This document shows positions 39,264 through 46,916 of a stretch of DNA of 64,000 nt, piece by piece. Numbering within the stretch: the first letter of the stretch is position 1; every line of letters begins with the position of its first letter. Position numbers and translations under genes: made by a program. The notes under the pieces are model-generated. The model was not told the origin of the DNA and made no database searches. It saw only the letters and a program-made list of their open reading frames with translations. Source of the DNA: Shewanella sp. MBTL60-112-B2 (GTDB taxonomy: Bacteria; Pseudomonadota; Gammaproteobacteria; Enterobacterales; Shewanellaceae); NCBI RefSeq assembly GCF_019655055.1, contig NZ_BPFA01000011.1, positions 1 to 64,000 of the forward strand, read 5' to 3'.

Positions 39264-41177
39264 ATGAAACGAGTCACTCAATCACTAGCAGCAAGAATGT
39301 TTCCACTTGCGCTACTAGCTATGTTAGCAGGCTGCGGCGGAGACGATGGTAGCCCAGGTAATCCCGGCGAACCTGGAGGGCCACCAGCGACTGAAATAAA
39401 CAGTCTCAACATCACGGTAAATGAAGTGTTATTTGAATCAGGTGTCGCAACGGTAAATTACCGTATTACCAATGAAAGCGATGAACCCGTTGTCGGTATT
39501 CCATCAGCTACCTACATTGCGGCTCAGCTTTTACCTCAAGGCTATACCAATGCAGGGAATGCCAGTCAGTGGCAGTACTTCACCTCCGAATCTTGTTCTA
39601 GCAGTTGTGACGGCGAATTTGTTGACCATAAAAATGGTAAGTACAGCTATACATTTAGCGGTGCATTCGATGGCATGAACGACATAACCTATATCAATGG
39701 AGCCACTCAGCGTGTGGTGGTAAAAGTTGGCGGTGATACATTGCCTGATGGTACTGACTTGCCAATCACTAATCAGCATTATGATTGGCAAGATAATGGC
39801 AGTGAGCCCGCCTACACCCGTAACCTTATCGAAATGAGCACCTGTAATACTTGCCATAACGACTTGGCTTTTCATGGCAGCAAGTATGATGAGGTCGAAA
39901 CCTGCGTGACTTGTCACAATCTCACTAAAGTCAATAATCCAGGTAATGTGTTCGCCCCTATGGTGCACACTAAACACCTTACTGGCTTTCCTGTATCACT
40001 TGCAGACTGTCAAACTTGTCACGCAGCAGATGAAGCGCTTACAGAGAATATGAACTGGGCACGCGTGCCAACCATGGAAGCCTGTGGTAGTTGCCATACC
40101 AACATCGACTTCCCTGCTGGTCAAGGGCACCCAACTCAAACTGATAACAGTAATTGTGTTGCATGCCATAACTCTGATTGGACTAAGAGCGCTCACAGCC
40201 AAGCAGATACAGATGCGGTACTTGGGCAGTTTAATGCAGAAGTGGTCAGTGCTGAACTCGTTGGCGATGCTGTTAACTTCTCAATAAGACTATCGAACCC
40301 GGCAACGAATGAGATTTATAGCGATAGTGCCGACCAGCTTAACTTCATCAATGACCTTCGCGTATATGCCAACTTCGGTTTAAGTGTTGACTACACAACA
40401 CGTTCCGCCAAGTCAATAAAACTGCAAGATACAACGCCAATATCAGGCAGCAATGGTGTCTACCATTATCAAATTGCAGGGCTCACTCTAAGTGCAGAGC
40501 CAGCATCTGATAAAGGCACCCTCGCCCTACAAGGTAAGCTTTGTAGCACTGAATCTATGTTAGCTGACTGCGCTGATACGGACACCACTACTACGATAAA
40601 GTCTAGCCATCAATTCTTTAGCGCCACAGCCATAACAGAGCAAGGCCGTAGAGTTGTTGTCACCAATGAGACCTGTGGCAGTTGTCATGGCGATCAGCAG
40701 CTGAATTATCATGGTTCACGTAACGATTTAGAAGGGCAATGCCAGCTTTGTCACAACCCTAATATGCAAGCCGATGCGACCGTAACAAACCCTGGCGCTT
40801 CAACAGCAGATTATAAGCATCTCGCTCATACGCTACATGCAGGGTCTCGCGAGAGTTACCCTAATATCAATTACCCCGGCAATATCGGTAATTGTGCTCA
40901 GTGCCATACTACCGATGAGTCAGGCATTTTAACGGCAGCGCTCCCACTTAACAGTGCAGTGCAGCCACTTGCCTTTAAAGATGGCACCTTTACTAGTGCA
41001 ACATCAGCTATTTGTAGTGATTGTCACTTAAGCGACACAGCTATAAACCATATGACACAACAAGGCGGGGTATTTAAAGGGTCTAAGGCCGATGCAACTG
41101 CAGGAACAGAAAGCTGCGCAACCTGTCATGGACAAGGCGCAGCGGTCGATGTGTTAAAAGTTCACCCTATAAAATAA
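39264..41177 (+). CDS. mtrF: MtrF, surface decaheme cytochrome lipoprotein (MtrC paralogue)
   Basis: Outer-membrane lipoprotein of 637 residues with lipobox LAGC (C24) and a Gly/Pro-rich linker (GSPGNPGEPGGPP). It has ten CXXCH motifs split 5 + 5 between the two haem domains, separated by beta-barrel domains. A CX8C pair (CSTESMLADC) lies in domain III, where MtrC-clade proteins have a disulfide. Close resemblance to S. oneidensis MtrF runs to the C-terminus (DVLKVHPI). It is the terminal surface element of the MtrDEF conduit, 74 nt after mtrE and ended by a strong hairpin. Confidence 0.93.
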   Translation: MKRVTQSLAARMFPLALLAMLAGCGGDDGSPGNPGEPGGPPATEINSLNITVNEVLFESGVATVNYRITNESDEPVVGIPSATYIAAQLLPQGYTNAGNASQWQYFTSESCSSSCDGEFVDHKNGKYSYTFSGAFDGMNDITYINGATQRVVVKVGGDTLPDGTDLPITNQHYDWQDNGSEPAYTRNLIEMSTCNTCHNDLAFHGSKYDEVETCVTCHNLTKVNNPGNVFAPMVHTKHLTGFPVSLADCQTCHAADEALTENMNWARVPTMEACGSCHTNIDFPAGQGHPTQTDNSNCVACHNSDWTKSAHSQADTDAVLGQFNAEVVSAELVGDAVNFSIRLSNPATNEIYSDSADQLNFINDLRVYANFGLSVDYTTRSAKSIKLQDTTPISGSNGVYHYQIAGLTLSAEPASDKGTLALQGKLCSTESMLADCADTDTTTTIKSSHQFFSATAITEQGRRVVVTNETCGSCHGDQQLNYHGSRNDLEGQCQLCHNPNMQADATVTNPGASTADYKHLAHTLHAGSRESYPNINYPGNIGNCAQCHTTDESGILTAALPLNSAVQPLAFKDGTFTSATSAICSDCHLSDTAINHMTQQGGVFKGSKADATAGTESCATCHGQGAAVDVLKVHPIK

Positions 41178-41183
41178 AAACTT

Positions 41184-41213
41184 GTCGCCCTAGAAAACAA
41201 ATTTTAGGGCGAC
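41184..41213 (+). terminator. Hairpin after mtrF
   Basis: A 9-bp perfect stem GTCGCCCTA / TAGGGCGAC with a 12-nt A-rich loop, followed by ATATTTTG. It closes mtrDEF and separates it from omcA1, though the U-tract is interrupted. Confidence 0.7.
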
Positions 41214-41293
41214 ATATTTTGTGATGAGAAAACGATTTGTGACGCAAATAATTAGTGACAAAAACTAATGACAAAACAATGGAACGCAAAATT

Positions 41294-43438
41294 ATGGATA
41301 TAAAAATTAAACACTTAAAATTGAGTTTAATTGCGCTCACCGCATCAGCCATGCTTTTCGGCTGCAGTGATGGCAATGACGGCGCTGATGGTAAAGATGG
41401 TGTTGTTGGCGTTGATATTGATTCAACTTCTAGCGTTCAGGCTCAATTTACAGAAGCCTCAATAACAGATGGAACTGTCACCGTAAACTTCGACCTAGAG
41501 AATGCCAATGGCGTTGCAGTATTGGGGCTCGACAAAGACTATGACTTGCGCTTTGGTATCGCCCAACTCGCTAAAGTCAGCGAGACGATTGATGACGTCG
41601 AATACGACAGAGGTTACCAATGGCAAGCTTATATCAATGCCCTTAAAGAGCCTGGCACGCCACCTGACGATACCAGCGATCTAAACCCCTCGCCGCAGTA
41701 TCAAGCTAATGTAGAGGCAGCGAGCAACTGTGAAGACTGTCTAGTGGATAATGGTGATGGTAGTTACACTTATACCTTCCAACAAAATATCGCCAATGTC
41801 ACTGAGCCTCTTACCATTACTTACGGTGAAGATAATACCCATAGAGCAACATTAGAGCTAAAACTGCCTCAAGCAACAGCAAATGCACATTATGATTGGC
41901 AGCCATCTACAGGCGCAACGACCGATATTCAAACCCGTAACGTGGTCACTATTGAAACCTGCTACACCTGTCACCAACCTGAAAGCCTTGCACTTCATGG
42001 CGGTCGACGTATCGCACTTGAAAACTGTGCTAGCTGCCACACCTCAACCTCTGGCGATCCTGAAAGTGGTAATAGCGTTGATTTTACCTATATGATCCAC
42101 GCCATCCATAAGGGACAAGATAGAGAAACCAGCACACCAGAAGGTATGGTGCCAGCACCTTATAAAGTTGTAGGTTACGGCGGTAGCGTACATGACTATG
42201 GCAAGGTGATGTTCCCGCAAAAACCAGCTGCCAACTGCGCATCTTGTCATGTCGAAGGTGAAGGTGCCCCAGCCAATGCAGATTTATTTAAAGCAGATTT
42301 AAGTAATACAGCCTGCGTGAGCTGCCATACAGAAAAGCCATCACAAACTCACACCGATACCAATTGTGTTTCTTGTCATAATTCAACCGATACCTATCGC
42401 GGTACTGGCAGTGCAGAGAAACGTCACGGTGACGTATTGCAAGCCTACGTTGATGCAGAAGCAATGGGGGTAATGTTCAGCAATATTGGCCTTGATGCGA
42501 ATGGAAAGCTTAAGTTTGATGTCCAAATTCAAGATGCTACTGGTGCAGCTATAGGTGGAGAGTTCATCAATCAAGGCACTCGTGTAATTGTAGCTTGGGA
42601 CAGTAACAAAGACTTCCCCGCTTATAGTGACGCATCCTACTCTAACCGCAGATTCAAGCTTGAAGACGGTACCTACGACAGCGCAACGAAGACCTTTACT
42701 ATCATAGGCAGCACCTTCGATATGCCTACCGATGCTAATGGTAAAACATTTGAGCTATGGTCTACCGTAGAGGTTTGTTTCAATAACGGCGGATACTTAG
42801 TTGAATCGATCCAAATGACAGAGTGCTCAGACAAGACTCGCTCAGTTGCCGTAAAAGAAGCGCCATACCACTTTGTTTGGTTAGACTCTGGTGTCGACGA
42901 CACCATGCAAGCCGCGATGCGCCGCTCAATTATCGATGCGGCAAAGTGTCAGAGCTGCCACAACCAAGAGAACTACCATTATAACAACGGCTATAACTGT
43001 CAGACGTGTCATACATCGGATAAAACAACTAAGACAGATGACAGCTTCCCTGGCGGTAAGAAACCAACCAGCTACGCATTTAAAGCACATGAAGCTGATG
43101 GACATTACTTAAAGTATGCGGGTGTTCAATCAGGAACAGTGCTGAAAACTGATTGTTCGACTTGTCACACCTCAGATGGGATCCAGTTAGGCCGTGCAAG
43201 CGAGCGAGTATGGCGCTACGGAGATACCGAAACTGGAGCTGATATTTGGGTATCTTCTGATGCAGGATCTTGCTTAAGTTGTCACCAAAAGTATTTAAGT
43301 GATTCTGGCGCTAACCATATTGTTGCCAATGGCGGGATCCTAGATGGTATGGATGCTGATGATGTGAGAACTCGAGCAGCAGAAGCCTGTTCGACTTGTC
43401 ATAACCCAGAACAGTTAATGGAGATCCACGGTAATTAA
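41294..43438 (+). CDS. omcA: OmcA-like surface decaheme cytochrome lipoprotein, first copy
   Basis: Lipoprotein of 714 residues with lipobox LFGC (C24) followed by a Gly/Asp-rich linker. It has ten CXXCH motifs: CYTCH, CASCH, CASCH, CVSCH and CVSCH in the first half, then CQSCH, CQTCH, CSTCH, CLSCH and CSTCH. The OmcA hallmarks DLRFGIAQL, NAHYDWQPSTG and FTYMIHAIHKG are present, plus a CX15C pair between the haem domains. It is a cell-surface terminal reductase for minerals and flavins. The start is uncertain: 41294 leaves a normal signal peptide, whereas the frame opens at 41255. No hairpin-free link to mtrF is evident, so it probably has its own promoter. Confidence 0.88.
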   Translation: MDIKIKHLKLSLIALTASAMLFGCSDGNDGADGKDGVVGVDIDSTSSVQAQFTEASITDGTVTVNFDLENANGVAVLGLDKDYDLRFGIAQLAKVSETIDDVEYDRGYQWQAYINALKEPGTPPDDTSDLNPSPQYQANVEAASNCEDCLVDNGDGSYTYTFQQNIANVTEPLTITYGEDNTHRATLELKLPQATANAHYDWQPSTGATTDIQTRNVVTIETCYTCHQPESLALHGGRRIALENCASCHTSTSGDPESGNSVDFTYMIHAIHKGQDRETSTPEGMVPAPYKVVGYGGSVHDYGKVMFPQKPAANCASCHVEGEGAPANADLFKADLSNTACVSCHTEKPSQTHTDTNCVSCHNSTDTYRGTGSAEKRHGDVLQAYVDAEAMGVMFSNIGLDANGKLKFDVQIQDATGAAIGGEFINQGTRVIVAWDSNKDFPAYSDASYSNRRFKLEDGTYDSATKTFTIIGSTFDMPTDANGKTFELWSTVEVCFNNGGYLVESIQMTECSDKTRSVAVKEAPYHFVWLDSGVDDTMQAAMRRSIIDAAKCQSCHNQENYHYNNGYNCQTCHTSDKTTKTDDSFPGGKKPTSYAFKAHEADGHYLKYAGVQSGTVLKTDCSTCHTSDGIQLGRASERVWRYGDTETGADIWVSSDAGSCLSCHQKYLSDSGANHIVANGGILDGMDADDVRTRAAEACSTCHNPEQLMEIHGN

Positions 43439-43505
43439 ACCAAGATTTGTCTGGCTAAGACTGACACTTATTCAGTGCTAGCCCAGATTTAGACACGCGA
43501 TAAAT

Positions 43506-43531
43506 AAAAGGAGGCAATTGCCTCCTTTTTT
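43506..43531 (+). terminator. Terminator after the first omcA
   Basis: AAAAGGAGGCAA / TTGCCTCCTTTT perfect palindromic hairpin followed by further T residues, about 70 nt past the stop. Confidence 0.88.
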
Positions 43532-43699
43532 ATTATATCAACTTTACTAAAATCAATGGGCAATCACCTCCCCTACCAAACAACATTACAAAAAGATTCT
43601 ATTAACACCACCGTAAAGCCGCACGCAAATTGCGCAACATCACTCTATGAACTATGTAACGCCAAGGTTAATATCCACAGCCACAACCAATCAGTGTTT

Positions 43700-43713
43700 T
43701 TGATGTATATCAA
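43700..43713. promoter_or_regulatory. Perfect FNR/EtrA-type box upstream of undA
   Basis: TTGATGTATATCAA matches TTGAT-N4-ATCAA at every defined position. It lies 279 nt upstream of undA in a 553-nt intergenic region that holds no credible gene. It suggests anaerobic control of undA. Confidence 0.6.
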
Positions 43714-43902
43714 GTTTCCACCCAACTTTAGCGCAAACTTTAAGCTTGCATTAAGTTTGAGCTGGTCAAAATTAATACAAGCTTAAAGCCACCGAGACAA
43801 GCTATATAAATAATTGTTTTCAATGTTATTTAACATCTTTTAACAAACGAAGTATCTGCTGACGATATAGCTCACATTTATCCTAGCTATCAAAAAGAAG
43901 GC

Positions 43903-43964
43903 TACCTCTTTTGGGTAAGATCGTGTTGAGGAACCCCCTCATGCTAAAAGAGGTAAAAACCTCA
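43903..43964 (+). promoter_or_regulatory. Structured undA leader with mutually exclusive hairpins
   Basis: Fold 1 pairs TACCTCTTTT (43903-43912) with AAAAGAGGTA (43946-43955), enclosing TGAGG / CCTCA (43927-43931 / 43937-43941). Fold 2 uses GAGGT-aaaa-ACCTC (43950-43963). Fold 2 consumes the 3' arm of fold 1, so the two cannot coexist. The element ends about 18 nt before the AGGGA ribosome binding site of undA. Confidence 0.45.
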
Positions 43965-43991
43965 TAGCAGCTAACCTATGCAGGGAATAAA

Positions 43992-46463
43992 ATGATGATG
44001 AATCGGTATAAATTAACAAATGCTGTAAAGTCAGCAATCGGTATTAGCGCACTCTCGTTCGCGCTAATTGGTTGTGGCAGTGATGGCAAAGATGGCGAAG
44101 ACGGTGAAAATGGCAACATAGGCGTCGACATTCAACAGGCGACGAGCTTAAAAGCCAATATACTCCATGCCACAGTCACTGAAGGCGTTGTCGCCGTTGA
44201 TTTTGAGCTAGAAAATGCTAACGGTGTCCCCGTATCTGGCCTAGAGACATTTGATAACATTAACACCTTGGGCTTTGGCATCGCTAAGCTTGATGCACTA
44301 CAAAAGCGTGATATGCATGCAGTAGGCCAGCCAGCGACGCCTGAACAGTTTAAAGGCGTAAAACCTACTCAATGGACTAGCTATATAAACACAGTAAAAA
44401 ATGCCAACTTAGAACACATTCCTGAGGGTTTCAATCATCTCGCTGGCGACCAAATTCAAGCGAATATTGAAACAAGCTGTAAAACAGAGTGTATAGAGGT
44501 ACTAGAGCATGGCACTTACCGCTACACTTTCTCAAAAGCACTGTCAGAATATGAGCAAATAGAAGCGGTCAATACTGAGTTTAATGCAGAGCTTACCCAC
44601 CGCGTCACGTTAGAACTTAAGCCAACAAGTACGTTTAGCGCAGCCACTCTTGTTAACACCCACTATGATTTTGTGCCTGCACTCGATCGCGCAGCGGAAG
44701 CTGATGAAACTCGCAATCTTGTTGATCTACAAGAGTCATGTATCCGCTGCCATAGTGATGACTACGACTCAGCAGCATCAAAATTAATGCTACATGGTAG
44801 CAAGCGTATCGAAATTGAAAACTGCGTAGTCTGTCATACTACTTACTCTGGCGACCCAGAAACCGGTGCAACCATAGACTTTGGTTCAATGCTGCATCGT
44901 ATTCACGACGGCACTTATTTAATGGCTGGCTACGGCGGTAGTGTTCATGATTACACGGGTACCACCTTCCCGACCGATATGGGCAATTGCCAGACCTGTC
45001 ATATCAATGAGGAGCACTCACCAGCACAAGCCGAGAACTTCCAATTCCATCGCCAAGAAGCCTGTGCATCTTGTCATATGGCCGAATTTAACCCAGTCGA
45101 TAATGCCGAGTGGCTCACTCCACCAGGAGAAAGCAAAGATCGTGGCTTTGTGGGTAACTACTTCCACTACTATGCAACACCAGAGCTAGATGGTGTAGAA
45201 GGTGCCGACGTTCGTGGCGTGTTTGAAAATCAGTCTTGTTCAAGCTGCCATGCCGACGACAGTAACCCACAAGGCGCAGCTATATTCCATATGGCTAAAG
45301 TCAATGAAACCATAGATGTTCGTGAGCAATATGCTTATGAACTCAGTAATGGTGTATTTGACCCACAAGCCGGAACCCTCGAGTTTACGCTAACTTGGGA
45401 GCGTGAACAGGCTCCACATGAAGACAGTGCGATTAACGGTTTCTGGATCAACATTCAGGCTTTCGATGGTGTAGAGTTTGTTATGGGACCAAGACCTTCA
45501 AGTGGACCTTTAGGACGTTCAGAGTCAAGAATATCAATGAATCTAGCAGGATTAGAGAGCAATGAATACTTGACTGCAACCATTGAAGGCAACGCTATAA
45601 CCTATACAATCAGCGGGATCACTTCAGACAGCATACACACACAGATTGTTGAATTAGGACAAGGATTCATAGATGGCAAGTTGATGGTTTGCGCACAAGG
45701 CAGCGAACGAGTTCCCGCTCCTACTACAACCATTGATTGCGAGCACTTAGAAAGCGATCCATACAATTTTGAACTTGCAGTAAAAGGCAATAAAGCTTCT
45801 TTCTCTGTTGATGGTAGCAGTATTGCTAACCGCCCAATTGTCGCCTCGGAAGAAAAATGTGCAGCCTGTCATGGTGAGCAAGCAGACTTCTCAATTTCAC
45901 ATATTGCAAAGTATGCAGATCGCGCACCAGACAATAGCTGCGGTACTTGTCACTCAGCAGAGCCTAACACGGCAATTAACTTAGCTGATGGTAGCTGCGT
46001 AGCGTGTCACAACAGTACTGGCGCTCCAGGTCACAAATACTATGATTTCAGCCAAGGCTTTGACTTCAAGGTTATGATCCACGGTATTCACTCAGACAAT
46101 CGTGCTAAATACACTTCAGGTAATGGACGAGACAAAGCTCAAGGTGATATCACCTACCCTACAGATCCCGCAGATTGCGCAGCCTGCCATGATCAAGGGC
46201 AGTTAACACTGGCTGGCCTAGCAGATACGCCGCCAACGCTTTCTAAGGATGGAACATACTCTCCAACTGTTGCAGCATGTGCTTCTTGTCACGCACCAAC
46301 TGCGGAAGGAAATAATGCAGTCATCAGCCACTTCGAATCAAATGGCGGTGTATATCAAGGTAGTGATGGCAGTTATCAGTTAGGTGGTGAAAGCTGCGCG
46401 ACTTGTCACGCTGAAGGTAAATCTTTCGGAGTAGATAAAGTGCACCCAACCAACTACAAATAA
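43992..46463 (+). CDS. undA: UndA-type surface undecaheme cytochrome lipoprotein
   Basis: Lipoprotein of 823 residues with lipobox LIGC (C28) and linker GSDGKDGEDGENG. I count eleven CXXCH motifs: five in the first haem domain (CIRCH, CVVCH, CQTCH, CASCH, CSSCH) and six in the second (CAACH, CGTCH, CVACH, CAACH, CASCH, CATCH). The 5 + 6 pattern is that of the UndA family, which has an extra haem in the second pentahaem domain. A CX15C pair lies in the domain between. The C-terminus (VDKVHPTNYK) resembles MtrF more than OmcA. It is expected to work as an alternative surface terminal reductase. AGGGA lies 5 nt before the first of three ATGs. Confidence 0.87.
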   Translation: MMMNRYKLTNAVKSAIGISALSFALIGCGSDGKDGEDGENGNIGVDIQQATSLKANILHATVTEGVVAVDFELENANGVPVSGLETFDNINTLGFGIAKLDALQKRDMHAVGQPATPEQFKGVKPTQWTSYINTVKNANLEHIPEGFNHLAGDQIQANIETSCKTECIEVLEHGTYRYTFSKALSEYEQIEAVNTEFNAELTHRVTLELKPTSTFSAATLVNTHYDFVPALDRAAEADETRNLVDLQESCIRCHSDDYDSAASKLMLHGSKRIEIENCVVCHTTYSGDPETGATIDFGSMLHRIHDGTYLMAGYGGSVHDYTGTTFPTDMGNCQTCHINEEHSPAQAENFQFHRQEACASCHMAEFNPVDNAEWLTPPGESKDRGFVGNYFHYYATPELDGVEGADVRGVFENQSCSSCHADDSNPQGAAIFHMAKVNETIDVREQYAYELSNGVFDPQAGTLEFTLTWEREQAPHEDSAINGFWINIQAFDGVEFVMGPRPSSGPLGRSESRISMNLAGLESNEYLTATIEGNAITYTISGITSDSIHTQIVELGQGFIDGKLMVCAQGSERVPAPTTTIDCEHLESDPYNFELAVKGNKASFSVDGSSIANRPIVASEEKCAACHGEQADFSISHIAKYADRAPDNSCGTCHSAEPNTAINLADGSCVACHNSTGAPGHKYYDFSQGFDFKVMIHGIHSDNRAKYTSGNGRDKAQGDITYPTDPADCAACHDQGQLTLAGLADTPPTLSKDGTYSPTVAACASCHAPTAEGNNAVISHFESNGGVYQGSDGSYQLGGESCATCHAEGKSFGVDKVHPTNYK

Positions 46464-46510
46464 CTTTAAGCATATGCCTTGAACAAGGTCCAATGTTAAA
46501 GAGTGTCCCC

Positions 46511-46540
46511 AAAAGCGAGAAGTTATCTTCTCGCTTTTTT
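46511..46540 (+). terminator. undA terminator
   Basis: AAAAGCGAGAAG-ttat-CTTCTCGCTTTTTT hairpin with a T-run, about 50 nt past the undA stop. Confidence 0.9.
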
Positions 46541-46741
46541 ATAGACATAAAAAATAAGCCCGGTAACCACAACTGTGTTCATTATCTATCCGATTTAAAA
46601 AGGGAAAACAACCTAGCAAAATGGTTAAAACTTAAGCCAACACCAATTAACACTTACACAACAAACGGCCGTTTTGGGGAGAGCAATTCTTAATCGATAA
46701 TTAAAATAGTCCTAAAACGGGCACTTTCTATATACCCCTAA

Positions 46742-46766
46742 AGAAATAGTCAGATCTCAATCACAT
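46742..46766. promoter_or_regulatory. omcA2 copy of the shared upstream element
   Basis: AGAAATAGT then CAGATCT, CAA and TCACAT, ending 151 nt before the omcA2 start. It matches the element before mtrC at 21 of 25 positions. It has a CRP-like right half (TCACAT) and a weak left half. Downstream, the leader has hairpins at 46811-46841 (TTAGTGTTGGAA / TTCC-ACACACTAA) and 46852-46868 (ATGAGA / TCTCAT). Confidence 0.5.
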
Positions 46767-46916
46767 AAAGGGGCTAAAACACCTGCTAAATATCTCCCTC
46801 TTAGATAGCCTTAGTGTTGGAAATAAAATTCCACACACTAATTGCGGTTAAATGAGAGCTGTTCTCATATAAAACTTGCAGTTAGTGATGATTAAAAACT
46901 ATTGCAGGGACATAAA

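Noticed and set aside
43556..43786. Open frame of 76 codons between the first omcA and undA
   Set aside because: No ribosome binding site, no recognisable protein features, and it spans the FNR box region; it is best read as non-coding DNA.
43850..43880. CRP site before undA (GACGATATAGCTCACA)
   Set aside because: Only the right half matches; the left half agrees at two of five positions.
46493..46693. Open frame of 66 codons after undA
   Set aside because: It runs through the undA terminator hairpin and has no ribosome binding site or family resemblance.
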